A stretch of 64,000 nucleotides of DNA from Tolypeutes matacus. Taxonomy: Eukaryota; Chordata; Mammalia; Cingulata; Chlamyphoridae. Positions within the stretch are counted from its first letter, which is position 1. Every line of letters starts with the position of its first letter. Location of the stretch: contig JAKSZT010053764.1 in the NCBI GenBank assembly GCA_026826555.1, positions 17,865,533 through 17,929,532 of the forward strand, written 5' to 3'. The notes below the pieces were generated by a model. That model was not told the DNA's origin. It was given only the letters and a program-made list of their open reading frames with translations, and did no database searches. Shown here one piece after another: positions 1 through 11,700 of the stretch. Made by a program: the position numbers and the translations under genes.

Positions 1-1690
1 AATAGGACAGATTAGAGGTTACTTCAGGGATCAAGCCCAGGGCCAGTTCGGTCTGGGACACATGGATCTTTTCCCCTTGTATTCAGATGTAAACCAGAAA
101 AGATACTTCCAACTGGTCACAGTGGGAAGAGTCTAGCCTCAACGTTTCCCAAACTGTTTGCTGAAGCACCCTGAGGTACAGTGAATTCTCAAGGGGGCTG
201 TGGGATATTTAAAAATTTTTATTTCACCATGTGAACTCCTGGCTCAAGGTAGACCATAGTTTCAAAATTAGATCACTACATTCCTTTCAATGACGTCATA
301 TCTTTGCAAAGTTGGCCTCTTGGGGGTTGCTGTGATAAAAAGCCAGTACTGTGTAAAATTCAATGTGGAGCAGGAAGTGAGTGTGTCGGTGTCCAGTCTG
401 ATTCCAAAATTTGAGAAGTTTTGCAGTGCTCCAAAGCATACACATCCATTAATAATTGTGGCTATTCAGGAATGAAATAAAAATACCATTTTTCTAGCTC
501 TTTATGTCAATTAACTTTTCAAATGGCTTCTAAGTTGTTAGGACATAAAAAAATCACTAAGTTTGGACATACCAATTTAATAAATGGAACTTTTAGGTAT
601 TTCATTTGGCCATGAAAAAATTACTGAGATACCAGGGTGCCATGAACCAAGAAAGTGTGGGAATCTCGGGTCTAGCCTTTCAGGAATCCAGTAAGAAGAA
701 AAGGGGAAGGGGGACCTGCCTGCTGCCATCTCTAGCTTAGCCTGTTTGCTGCCCTGCATCTTTTGCAAATCTGTCCTATTCATTGCTCTTTACTCTTTAA
801 AGTGTTGCTGTGGGTGATTGGGCAACTTTGAAAAATTAACAGATATCAATGAGTAATGCACTTTCTCCTGAATGAATATTCTTACACTGTGGCTGTGCCA
901 GTAGCCCCTTTTTAATGAATGGCCCTTACTTGAAAATGGCTAGTGTTATTTCCCACCCAGAGAGAGGGAGAACATTTTTTGCCCCTTTTCCTCTTTCCTC
1001 ACCTTGGACACTGCACCGTGACTTCCAGAACAAGGACTGCTCTTAGTACTATGGCTGATACATGGGCTAAGGCATTTTTGGTCTAGCCTGAGTCTGTCTT
1101 TATCCACTGGTTTCTCCTTTTTATTTTCCTCTCCAGGAAAGTGTTCTGAGCACTAAACAACTATTTTGCACGTGAGCTTTCAGAACATGACCCTTGGTAA
1201 CATGGGGAGCCCTGCATCTGTGGAGAGAATCTCTGGAGACCTTATTAGAGGTCACCCTATTTATAATGTACTCTATTTGGCCCTTAAAAACTCAAAGAAA
1301 TCCATATCTGCTCACAGCAGGAGTATGCTTTTTATATTTATTTCTTTTTGAGATTCAAGATAAGAGAGTGAAAAGGACCCATTTTCATGGGCCCATGAAG
1401 CAGGTGCTTCTACAACTCTCTGAAATGGGAATTGCACTTAGTGAAATTGCAGGTTTATGGCCATTGACAAAGATGAAAGACAGAGAAATGAGTGAGTTAC
1501 ATAATGTGGCTCAGCCCATTCTCTCAGGAGTATTCTAAGGGTTTAGAGTGGCTGAAGGTGTCTTCTTTACCTTTATTTTTGTGCCTTTCTTTGCTGAGTG
1601 AAGTGACCCTCTTGAGTTACCTCCCTGGGCAGCTGTCATTTCATTCTTGATAGGGGCCTTCTTGGTCTTGGTCTTCAGATTTATTCTGAG
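1..1690. other. Unassigned noncoding sequence
   Basis: No repeat family, exon or RNA gene recognised. A full cAMP-response-element consensus, TGACGTCA, lies at 291-298; one such octamer is close to chance expectation, so it is only noted. Open frames are under 115 codons and have no domain I recognise. Confidence 0.5.
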
Positions 1691-1699
1691 CAATGGGAA

Positions 1700-1900
1700 G
1701 TGTGTGTGTGTATGTGTGTTTGTGTGTGTTTTCCCACTGTAGAGATTTTCTTCTTGTCTGTTTCTTCCTAATCTCCCACTTTGACTCTCTCCTCTGCTCT
1801 CTTTCCATCTCAATCTCCCCACTTCTGCCTCTCTCTTCCTGTCTGTTTCTCTTCCTCCCCTCCCCCTCCATTCCCATCTCCTGGCAATTGCTCCCGTCCT
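1700..1900. repeat. TG microsatellite followed by pyrimidine-rich tract
   Basis: Interrupted TG repeats run to about 1730. They are followed by some 150 bases dominated by C and T (CTCT, TTCC, CCCTCC motifs). Low-complexity sequence; the open frames over it, on either strand, are composition artefacts. Confidence 0.8.
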
Positions 1901-2177
1901 AGCTGCATCCTCAAGCCCCATGTCTCACCCTAAGTATTACTGAAGGAAAGAGGTACTCATATTGACTCATGGAGATTCACCCTAGACCTGAATTGAGCAT
2001 CAATTTTCTGTTTTGTACTTGTGGGTGAGATTCAGAGGATTCCTATGAAAGAGTTTACCTTGGGATTAGTTCATCAAGACTTAGTCCCCCCACCCCTCCA
2101 TAAAACTCAGAAAGATTAGCTTGCACTTACTGCTTGGGTTTAAACATTTCGAATTCTAGTACCTTATTATCTCCAGA

Positions 2178-2663
2178 GCAACACTGTCCTGTAGGAGTAT
2201 AATGGCAGTCACAAATGTGAGCCACAGATGTAGTTTTAAAATTTTTAGTAGGCACATAAAAAAAAAAAGAGTAAAAAACAAATAGGTGAAATTAATTTGA
2301 ATAATATATTTCATTAACCTGCCTGATAGAGCCAAAATATTATCATTTAAACATGTAATCAATATTTAAAGAAAGGATTACTGAGATATTTTACATTCTT
2401 TTTTTTTTTTTTAAAGGTTATTTATTTATTTATTCATTTACCCCCCCCCCCCCTTGCTGCTTGTGCTCGCTGGGTCAACTAACCACGCGTGTGGGCGGGC
2501 TTGCCCATATGGTAAACGGGAGCCCTACTGACTGAGCCACAGCCGCTTCCCTACATTCTTTTTTATAAAAAGTCTTTACAGCACATCTCAGTTTGGACTA
2601 GCCATATTTCAATTGCTTAAGAGCCATTTGTGCTAGTGGTTACTGTATTGAGCATTGCAGTTC
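2178..2663 (+). mobile_element. hAT-Charlie-type nonautonomous DNA transposon, interrupted by a SINE
   Basis: The sequence shares long collinear stretches with a second copy at 11701-12031: the GTGAGCCACA block, the AACATGTAATC block, the GAGATATTTTAC block and the final GTGCT(C)A block. The left end (about ACACTGTCCTGTAG) and right end (GAGCATTGCAG) are decayed versions of the hAT terminal repeats. A minus-strand SINE splits it just after TTACATTCTT. I place it in the MER5/MER58-like group by memory of consensus; the subfamily is not certain. Short nonautonomous elements like this encode no protein. Confidence 0.65.
2405..2551 (-). mobile_element. DAS tRNA-derived SINE, internally deleted
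   Basis: On the minus strand it begins with a tRNA-like head containing TGTGGCTCAGTCAGTAGGG (A-box region), then CCATATGGG. It then jumps directly to GCAAGCCCGCCC, which is body sequence, and ends in AATAAATAAATA and an A tail. The copy at 61391-61584 has roughly 38 extra bases at this junction, including the B box GGTTCGGTTCC, so this copy lacks the B box. The 13-bp direct repeat TACATTCTTTTTT flanks it (from 2392 and at 2552-2564), which fits a target-site duplication. A run of 13 G (C on plus, 2441-2453) sits before the tail. Confidence 0.85.
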
Positions 2664-2666
2664 TAG

Positions 2667-4350
2667 GTAGTTAAAACATGTTGAGAAAAAGAAGTTTTAG
2701 TCAATTACTGAATAACAAGTATTTCTTGAGCTTATGTGTTCCAGAATGCTGAGTGAATGGGACAGGTGGTTAGTGAGTAAGATGGGCTTGGAAAACACCT
2801 TCAAGTTCAAGTTACTCCTTTAATCACCTTACTCAGAGGGCTGGCCTGCTGGGTGGTGATGGGCCTTGGCCTGAAGAGGGTAGAAGGCCAGGGCTCTCTG
2901 CCTGGCTTTCCACACAACCACCCAATTCCTTCCCCCTTCTCCCTCTCCATTTCTACCTCCCACACTTAAAGTTTCCCACTTCTTGGAAGTCTAAGGCTTA
3001 AATAAGTAAAGACTGGTCTTGCTGATGAAAATAACTCAGCAATTAAGAATTCAAGTAGGTCCTTTAAATCCTGAAAACACATTCTCCCCCTTTTAGTACC
3101 TTGGTTCACAGGGTGGAGAAGAATATGTACTTTTTTCCTTGAAATTATCAAAAGGTATCTTTTTCCAGAAAGTTTCTAGAGCCAGCAAATCTCAGCACTA
3201 TATTTTTCATAGTTTGCATGTCACAGTGACAGGTAGGTGCTGTATGCCCCCAACCCCCATTTGTTAATAGAGACAAGTTTGAACAGGCCCTGCTTCCTTT
3301 GCCTGGTTAAGCATTATCTTGTGTTCTTTGGGTTACTCTTGCATAACATCATCACAAGCATAAACTGAAAGTGCCCCCATTTACCTTTGGTCTGAGTCTG
3401 CCCCGAGGATGAAGGGATAGAGTTGTGGCAGTGGGGAGTTGGTCAGTTGACAATAGCTACGTCAGTAAAATGGGAATATGGTCATCTGTAATTTTTCCCA
3501 CCTTTGTCCCCACTCATGCCCCCAACTTGCATCTGTTTTCTTGGCAATGAATAAGGAAATCTCCAGTCTTTTTCATGAGGAAGGTCTGTTTTCAATTCCC
3601 CATGTGAAAAGGGGATGGATTGGGGGCTCTGGGTTCTGCAGTTGGTTGCCTAGGCTCTCTTAGAAGGGAGCAGCCAGAAACACTAGATCTCCTGACATGT
3701 AAGGTCCTTTGTTAGTCACAGTTTCTAGGTTTGTAAGTCTTGCAGAAGGCATGACGTGTTGCTCATATGTGCTCTTGTGACATTGAGGTAGCATCTGAGT
3801 GGTGGAGTCTCCACTCATGTGAGCTGAGGTGGAAATGCATGTTTGTGGGTGGAGGTATGCAGGCAAGAGGGGAACAGACAGGAGATGGCAGGTCTACAAG
3901 AGTCTGTTGGTTTTTGTTAAGAGCAAAATTGGCTGCCAGGTGATATCTGGGGCTTTGTGATAGAAAGTCGGAAGAACTATGTTTAGAAATAGGATTGGAA
4001 AAGTACAGAGGTTCAATTATTACCACGTATTAGGAATGTGGAAGGTTTCTTGGATAAAAGAGAAAAGAAAGAAAAGAATGCAAGTAATATTATACTGGGT
4101 AGCCCAGTATTTTGTTTCCAACCCGCTTTAAAAATTTGTTACATTTATTATTGTAGCAATAAAAAAATAAATAAACAAGTGAAAACAAAATTGCCCCCAA
4201 TTCTGCTACTCAAAATAGAATCGTTCTACTTTTCTGATGTTTTTGCAAGAGTTCCAAGGTGATGATTTACCAGTGAGCATGTTCTTCTTGGTGGTGTCTT
4301 AAAAGCAAGAAGCCATCTCTCCAACATGCCAATTCTTTACCTATTATGGA
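2667..4350. other. Unassigned noncoding sequence
   Basis: No recognised repeat or gene. Mixed-composition sequence with chance open frames under 90 codons on both strands, none with a recognisable domain. Confidence 0.5.
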
Positions 4351-4359
4351 TCTTCTTAT

Positions 4360-6900
4360 TTGAAGTACAGTTTTTATTTTGTAATAAATTTAGATTTACA
4401 GAAAAGTTGCACAGATAATACAGAGACTTCTTGTATATACTTCACTGAGTTTCTTCTAATATTAACGTCTTACATTACTGTGGTACATTTGTAAAAACTA
4501 AGATATCAGCATCTGTTTATTACTGTTGACTAAACTCCAGACTTAGTTCACATTTCACCTATCCATTGTGGATCTTTTCTTTATGAATTTATCTAAGTTA
4601 TTTTTTGAATTTTTATATTGTTTGTGATACTTCTATTGCGTGGCAAGCTGACACAACAAGACACACAAGAAGAAAAACATAATGAGAGACACAACGAAGA
4701 AGGAAGCAGAGGTTCCTAGTGCCTCCTAAAGAGGATGAGCAGGACCATGAGGTGGTGCAATGGGCAGGTGCCGCGAGCTGATGTGAAAAGCTGATGCGAC
4801 AAGATGACTCACCAAGAGACACAAGAGGAAAAACATAATGAGGGGTGCAGCAGAGCAAGGAGCAGGGGTGGCTTAAGCGTTGAGTGCCTCCCTCCCACAT
4901 CTGAGATCCCGAGTTCGCTTCCTGGTGCTTCTTAAAGAGACAAGGAAGACGAACAGACACAGCAAGTGCAAACAACAGGGGGGTGGAGAGAGATAAATAA
5001 AATAAATCTCTTAAAAGAATCATATTTTCCTTCTGGAAACAATATATATTTTATTGTAGAATTTAGGAAAATACTTTAGAATATAAAGAATAAAATATAA
5101 TTGACTGGAACCCCATCCCTGTTCTAATTTTGTGTTGTATGTACATACATAAGCATTAGTAACTTAAATTCATATTACCTACAGTATAGTTTTGAATTCT
5201 GTCATTTTCATATAATATTACCTTGGGAGAAATTTATTTAATTAAAAATCTTCAAATCAAATGTATACTTTAAAAAAAAGTCATATTCCATTGTATGATT
5301 ACTCATTCCTCTGTTGATAAAGTGCTTAGGCTCTTTCTACTCTTGGCTACTGCAAATTGCATTTGATGTGAATTGTGTTATGAAGATCTTTTAGTACCTC
5401 TCTGATCATGTTCTTAGGGCACATTCCCAGGAGTGGAGTTACTGGATCAGAGGGCCTGCCCCTTCATGTATGTTGCTAATTACTGTCCAGAAAGATGGTA
5501 CCGATTTAAATTCCCAAGGATCCTCTGAAGTACTTACCTTACTTCACCCTTACTAGCCTTAAACACCATCATTTTTAATCTTTCAAAATTGAATGAGTGA
5601 AAAATTGAGTATCTTTATTGTTTTAATTTGCAGTATCTTTGCTATTTAATTTCTTTGATTGCTAGTAAAGTTTTCCAAATAAATATTCACCTATATTATC
5701 TTAGTTTATATAAAAAAGTGAGCGTTTTACATTTAATGCTTTCAATGGTCACTAATTAAATTTGTTGAATGGCATAATGTAAAGATCTAAAATGATTTTT
5801 TCTAAATAGGCAATGCTCCCCCAAACAGTGCTTGAATATTGCCTATCCTGTTCTCACTGAATTGTGATGTTCTTTTTTACACAAGGTTCTTTTTCTTGGA
5901 TCACTCGCCTGTCCCAGCGACTTTGACATCTCTGTATCTTCTGCCAGCACCATTGTTATTTGAACTTTGGAACCCTTTTTAATAAGGGCTTGGGCAAGTT
6001 CCTTATCTTTTTATTCCAAAAATGTCTTAGCTCTTCTATCCCTTCCAGATGAACTTTGGAGCATTTTGTCAATTTCCAAAAAGGAATATAAATGGTCAGG
6101 ATTTTATTTGAATTGCTTTATAATAGCCAGTCTTCTCATTTAGTGACATATGTTTCTTTATTTAATCTTTAAAAAAATTCTATATTTCTCAAAGTTATTT
6201 GCAGTTTTCTTTAGGTAGAAACAACACATTTCTTGTTAAAGTTACTTTATGTTTTGTTGTTGTTTTTATTGTGAATAGAATCTACATTTTCCCATATTTC
6301 ATTGATTTTATTCTGGTAGAGATTATTACATAGGGCTTGAACCTTATTTTATTTTATTTTTCTATTTTTTATTGAACATTATTTATCTTTGTACTGCTTG
6401 GGACTAGTATATTTCCTAATATGTAGTATTAAATAAATGATTGTTGAAATATAGAGCTGATTTTTGGAAATTTACCTTGTTACCCAGTCATCATTGGATT
6501 TTCTTACTTAACTTTTCAGTTGGTAACTGTGGATTTTCTCAGCAACTATTGTATCCTACAAGTAATGATTAGCATTGCTAATTCTTTTTAATATTTTAAT
6601 TGTTTTGTTTCATATCTTATTTGTCTATTTTCCCCAAATAATGCTAAATTATAATGATGGTAGTACGCATTTTTGACCCTGATTTTAATAGGGATGCTTC
6701 TGGTACAGCCATTATTAACATCCTTAGGAAGCTGTGGAGGGTCTGTTAACTCCCAGAACTTCCTGCAAATTTGATGAACATGTGGGTGTCTGTGCATATA
6801 TATATATTTATATATGTATATACTTATATTTAGATCTATAGTTTTAGTCATTTATAGACCTGTTTAGTCTTCTACTTCCATTTTGCTATGAGATTATTAT
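4360..6900 (-). mobile_element. Ancient L1/HAL1-type LINE remains, minus strand
   Basis: Read on plus, 4380-4620 resembles the reverse complement of an old L1 3' end (ATTTACAGAAAAGTTGCA, then the TACATTACTGTGGTACATT block). 5270-5560 matches the familiar reversed L1 text near the ORF2 C terminus (ATTCCATTGTATG, then GGAGTGGAGTTACTGG). 5990-6900 carries reversed ORF2 reverse-transcriptase-region text, decayed. A DAS SINE interrupts it at 4637-5018. No open frame of useful length survives. The subfamily, and whether this is one element or several fragments, are not resolved. Confidence 0.6.
4637..5018 (+). mobile_element. DAS-type SINE with dimer-like structure
   Basis: The right half is a recognisable DAS unit: an A-box-like TGGCTTAAGCG (about 4869-4879), a B-box-like AGTTCGCTTCC (4912-4922), a body with GAACAGACACAG, and an AAATAAAATAAATCTCTT tail. 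The left half repeats the body motif GGAAAAACATAATGAG (4817 on) as GAAAAACATAATGAG (about 4671 on), followed by GCAGAGGTTCCTAGTGCCTCC. That text looks like a unit in which the tRNA promoter segment between AGAGGT and TCC was lost. The structure fits a tandem dimer with a promoter-less left monomer. No clear target-site duplication was found. Confidence 0.75.
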
Positions 6901-9300
6901 CCTTTGTTTGAGCTCATTGTTCCTTCTTGTTTTAAAACAACTGTCCTTTGAGCTTTAAGGATATGGCCCTTTGAAATACCTGCTTTTGACTGATGGTACT
7001 GTTAGCAGAGGGGAAAACAGCAATTGAGAGAATCTAGGCTGTTGTAAGATTTAAACTTTATGGGAAACTTGAGATACTTACAAAATGGCAGAGGGAGGCT
7101 GTCATTCCTTGTGGAATACAATAGTATGCTGAGAAAATCCAAAGTTATCAATTGAAAACTTAATTGTATTAAGAGAATACAATGATGATTGGGTAACAAG
7201 GTAGATTCGAGTGACAAATAAAAATGTATTGAACACACAAATTTAACCACTTCTCACAAATATTTTATACTATGCTTAGACAAAACTAAATGTGAGCTGA
7301 TTTATTTAGGGTAAAGCTGGTTTTACCTATATTAGTGCTAGTGTTTGGGCAAAGGATATGATAAAGCCTGAGGAAAATGACAGGGACTATCTCATTGGAC
7401 AATATTCATTAAAACAATGAAACATAATTTACAGTTTATGTCAGGGGTTAAAAGGAACAGAACTTGAAAAGCCTATTTAAGGACTCCAAATAGATTCTGC
7501 AGTGATGCAGTTTTGTTTTAGGAAATGACAAGAGGAAAAGGATGAGACCAGCTTTTACCTTTAACCTCTGCGAATTTAATATCAGGAAGATACATTTAGT
7601 CAGCAGCAGTCACTGGGGATTCTGCAGTCCAGGTCCTACTTGGAAAATGCATTGTTACCCTGGTGGCTGCAACTTCATCAGGGATTACTTAACAGCTTAT
7701 GGTTTAGTGAGAGCCATTAGAAAGCCTGAAACAACAGAAAAGTGTCACTTAAAGAAAAATGCATGTAAATTTAAAGAAAAGGCATGTAAACTGTAGTCTT
7801 ACAAGATCCCTAATGGAGCTGTGAAAACATTTTACCTTAAACAAGGTGCCTGAAAAGCCCACTTCTTATCTGTATACTTGGGCACATAAACTGTGGTATG
7901 TTTCTTTCTCTCGGCAGTGACTGACTTCATATACCTTGGTTTGTATATGCAAAAGTACTTCATGTGCTGGTCAGCAAAAATGTTATTAACCATTTAAATC
8001 AAAGAACTATTTTAGGAGGGTTTAATCATTCTTTAACCTCATAAGTAATATGGGCTCTACTCGCAGAGGAGTGTTTCCTTTTCCAGCAGATAGAGAAGGG
8101 AGAAATACAGCCAAGAATTACTATTCCCTGATTATTCTTTACATAGTTTGCTAAGTTAAACTAGAAAAGGAAAAGTAAATGCCAGAACAAGGAAGGGAAG
8201 ATATGAAAGTGAACAAAATCTGTGAGCTTGAAACCACTGTGATAGTCAGCTGGAATTCTGGCTTCAGGCCTACCTGCTAAGTACAAGGCACTTTGACGTA
8301 TTCTGTGGTGTCATGGAGATGAAAAGGATGGTGTCTGTCCTGGAGGCATTTGACAGAGGGTTAGAGGCAAGCGGGGAAATTCTTAACTATCACATAAGGC
8401 AGAATTAAGGATATAATAAAAAATAAAATAAAGTATTTTGGGAACCCAGAGGAACTGGTGGAACAGAAACGGTGAACTTTTGAGCTCTTGAATGCAGAGA
8501 TGGATTTATGGAAAAAGTCCATTAGAGGCTGGAGCAACAGCAGGGGCGAAGTCTGGGTATGTGGAAGTGTTTTGGGAACAGTCTGCAGTCTGCTGTGGCT
8601 CCTGGTGAGATACGATGAGCCATAAGTTTGTGGAGCTAGGGTGGAGCCACCTGAGGAAGTTGTACACTGCCAGTCTTCACTGTGTTGGCAGTGTAAGTTA
8701 TCAAAGGACGCTGAAGAGAGAAACGGCGTGATTGAGCTATGCATTGAGAAGACCACCTTGGCTGTAAATGACCATGCATTTGGGGGGAAAGAATCACAAT
8801 TCATCCGGGTTGTATTTAGAGATTATATTGAATTCCATCACAACCTTTTCTCCATGTTGTCAGGGCCTTAGGGAGTAGCTAAATCCTTCTGCCACCATGT
8901 TTTCATTTGTTACTACATCCTTACATGTATATAGCTGTTTGTACTTTTCAAAGCTCCTTTCTAACATTGCCTGCTTGTTTCCTGCAAATATGGTATGCCC
9001 CCAGGAGGGCTGGTGTTATCATACCTGCTTCATTGGTGTAGAACTCAAACATTACCCGAGGTAAAGAACGTGGCAAGTGGTGAGTGAGGACCAGAATTCG
9101 GGTTTTCTGGTTCTTTAGGCAAAGGTGACATCTATCTTTTGTAAAACAGTTGATCCTGTGTGGAATGCTAAGGGCTATGAGCCGCGATGATCTCTTCTCT
9201 GAAGGAGATAACAATCTTGGTGGGATCTGAGGTCACATACCTAAAAAGCAGTAGAATCCCTCTTAGCCAAAGTGATCTGAAGTGATAGTTGCTCAAATAA
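6901..9300. other. Unassigned noncoding sequence
   Basis: Mostly unique sequence with no recognised repeat. The 7440-7990 part has mixed composition and no simple repeat, so it could hold conserved noncoding sequence, but nothing in a single genome can show this. Overlapping opposite-strand frames at 8361-8871 (147 and 76 codons) match no family I know. Confidence 0.45.
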
Positions 9301-9312
9301 TTAAAAAATTGC

Positions 9313-9536
9313 AGGGAAGCAGGTGTGGCTCAAGTGACTTGGCTCCCATCTACCATATGGGAGGCCCCGGGTTCGATTCCTGGGGCCTCCTGGTGAAGGC
9401 AAGCTGGCCTGTGCGGCACGGCAAGATGACCCAGCAAAGGGAGACAAGCAGACACAGAAGAACGCAAAGCAAATGGACACAACAAGCATAAGCGGCAAGG
9501 GGGCGGGAGATACCTAAATAAATAAAAATAAATCTT
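9313..9536 (+). mobile_element. DAS tRNA-derived SINE, full-length type
   Basis: The order is complete: tRNA-like head with GTGGCTCAAGTGACTTGG (A-box region), B box GGTTCGATTCC at 9370-9380, a body with AAGCTGGCCTGTGCGGCACG and GAGACAAGCAGACACAG, then CTAAATAAATAAAAATAAATC. Flanks share TTAAAA...ATTGC (9301-9312 and 9536-9549, differing only in the number of A), consistent with a target-site duplication merged with the A tail. The promoter boxes are those used by RNA polymerase III; mobilisation in trans by L1 is the known mechanism for this class. The best-preserved long-type copy in the window. Confidence 0.93.
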
Positions 9537-9549
9537 TAAAAAAAATTGC

Positions 9550-10300
9550 TTCAAGTGGGAAGTCAGAAAGCAGTGAGACATACATGCTTAAACATGTTAC
9601 AGCAACTGAAAGCATCTATATTTATTTACCAGTCTTGATGGAGGACCAAGGTTTTGATGACTGTTCTCTTCTTGGAATCCATGTCCATCCTTTTTCTTGC
9701 ATAAGTCTTCTATAATTAAGAGTATTGGTTTCTTTATTGTGGAGTGAGAACTTTCAAACATTTGTGAAACAATCTTGAGCATAGAATCCTCTTAGATTTT
9801 AAAATCCCCTCTAAGATCTTTTGCTGATATCTATCCCATACCTAATTTAGCAACAGTTTTTAAAGTAGTTCACCTTTTTCTGGGAATCTTTCCAATGTAG
9901 TTTTCATAGGAAACAACCCAATTTCTTTTTCTAATAAGGTAAATACTTACAGCATATAACTGCTGTATGCATGTCTGTCATAAACAGGCTTGAGAACAAT
10001 GACCCTTGGTAAATATCCAACTCAGTTGGGAGCTGAAGTACATTGGCACATTAGGAAGTAGCTTCCTAGTCAGGAGCCTTCACTGTGCCATGGGCAGCTT
10101 TCAATATATTTTACAGAAGGAATGGAGGCCACCAGCTATTCTGGTGTGCTGGCTAAGGAGGGATTTACTTGTAACTTAATCTACAATGGCATATAACATT
10201 GAAGAGGTTCAGAGTGTGGATAGGTTGAGGTGGTCCAGAAGGATTTATGGAAGGCTTGGTACTTTAGTTGGGGCTGGAAAGATTTGAGGGGTTCAGGGAG
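9550..10300. other. Unassigned noncoding sequence
   Basis: Nothing recognised. Moderately AT-rich, without simple repeats. Confidence 0.5.
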
Positions 10301-10308
10301 GGGGGTTC

Positions 10309-10431
10309 TGTGTGTGTGTGTGTGTGTGTGTATGAGAGAGAGAGAAGAGAGAAGAAGGGAGAGAAGGAAAGGGAGGGAGGGAGTGAGGGGGCTAGGGGAG
10401 AGAGAGAGAGAGAGAGAGAGANNNNNNNNNN

Positions 10432-10478
<47 letters not shown>
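10309..10478 (+). repeat. TG microsatellite followed by long GA/purine tract
   Basis: A TG run (10309-10330) is followed by an almost purely purine stretch of GA, GAA and GGGA units to 10478. The only pyrimidines in the purine part are at 10384, 10392 and 10393, apart from the unknown bases at 10422-10431. Homopurine tracts with mirror symmetry are known to form triplex (H-DNA) structures in vitro. Coding frames over this tract are artefacts. Confidence 0.95.
10422..10431. other. Assembly gap (10 N) inside GA repeat
   Basis: Ten N bases interrupt the GA dinucleotide run. The true length of the repeat here is unknown; a round run of ten N is typical of a placeholder. Confidence 0.95.
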
Positions 10479-10479
<1 letters not shown>

Positions 10480-10480
<1 letters not shown>

Positions 10481-11040
10481 TTCTCAACAAGGGCAAGTCC
10501 ATTGCTTTGGAATACAAAAAAGTGCAACAGTCAGATAGACCCACCTCCTCTGGTTCAAAATTCTCTTCTAAGTTCTACCTCAGGAAGGAATTCTTCCCAT
10601 ACGAGGTTGGTTAGGTGAGGATTTGTATTTACTTCATAATGTGAAATCCTTGTGTTTAGAAACCTGGACAGTCATTTAGACTCCCACTTTGGACTATACC
10701 TATTCCATGTCAGACATATAAGCAGCTATGCTATTTTAAGAAAACTGCCGGGGTGGCATGTATGATTTCCTTTAGTGATCCAACCCGATGTCCTGGCCTC
10801 TGCGTAAGGACCCTAGGTATGTTTGGAGATGATTATTAAATATTTCTTCCAATTTCTAAGCAGGATTATCCTAAAGTGATATTTTTCATATATTCTTTTT
10901 TTTCTTGAAACTCATATATTCTTTATTTTAAATTTAGTAAGTAGAACAATAGAAAAAGTAAAAGACACAGAGCCATTTTTCATCCACAATGACAAATTAG
11001 CCACGAAGGGCTCTAGTGCTATATATGTATACCTGTGTTA
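10480..11040. other. Unassigned noncoding sequence
   Basis: No repeat or gene recognised between the GA tract and the TG/CA inverted repeat. Confidence 0.5.
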
Positions 11041-11046
11041 GCATTG

Positions 11047-11191
11047 TATGTGTGTGTCTGTGTGTATATGTATGTGTGTGTGTATGCTTGTTTAAACAAA
11101 TAGGTGTGTAAAACAACATGTGAGTAAACATAATATACCCGCAAATGCACGCACGCACACACACACACACACACACGCACACACACACACA
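11047..11191. repeat. TG-rich and CA-rich arms forming an inverted repeat
   Basis: A TG-rich arm (about 11047-11086, with TATG interruptions) is followed by a CA-rich arm (about 11147-11191, with GCAC interruptions) on the same strand, so the two arms can pair. Between them is the perfect 12-bp palindrome TTGTTTAAACAA at 11088-11099. Alternating purine-pyrimidine arms of this kind are also known to favour Z-DNA. Confidence 0.9.
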
Positions 11192-11700
11192 AGCTATCTT
11201 TTTGGAAACCAAAATGGAGACATCTGATCAGATAAAGATACAAACAGCAGCATCATGGGTATAACTTAAATGTCAAATTGTAGAGGTTCTGCTTGCTGGG
11301 ATCATCTGATAACAAGTCAGGTTGATTGTTTGATACCATTTCACCCCAGTCACTTCTGGCTGATCTTTTCTGGCCACTTCCTCCTCTTCCTTCCTTTATT
11401 CTCTCGCAGGTTGAACAAGATCTGACTCTCATGTCAGTAAGCTAAGCTGCCCCTAATATTAAGTGAGTTTGCAACTAAAAATGGATTAAGGCATCAGTCT
11501 TCCTAGGGTTAATTAGTTTCTTAAGAGAAGATTCTTAGAGATGAAAAGCCTTGATGAGTTTAAGGCCTGGAGTATCTAATATGGGGCCAAGTGGTTGCAG
11601 GGTGTTAATTGGTAGTTTCAGGGTCTAGAATACCCTGAAATTTCACTGAAGTACTTGATAGGCTGGGGTTTTTTGTGCACATGGTATTGCTTATCTCGAG
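11192..11700. other. Unassigned noncoding sequence
   Basis: Nothing recognised. Confidence 0.5.

Noticed and set aside
291..298. CRE palindrome TGACGTCA as a promoter
   Set aside because: An isolated octamer close to chance frequency, with no CpG cluster or other promoter features nearby.
8361..8871. 147-codon minus and 76-codon plus frames overlapping
   Set aside because: Opposite-strand overlap, no domain or family recognised, and no promoter or splice signals seen.
9330..9400. Possible functional tRNA gene in the SINE head
   Set aside because: A and B boxes are present, but the head is the tRNA-derived part of a dispersed SINE with a body and A tail.
9330..9581. Frames overlapping the DAS SINE
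   Set aside because: SINEs are RNA polymerase III-derived and noncoding; these frames come from the repeat.
10230..10618. Frames across the GA repeat (Arg-Glu and Ser-Leu runs)
   Set aside because: They arise from the microsatellite and cross an assembly gap.
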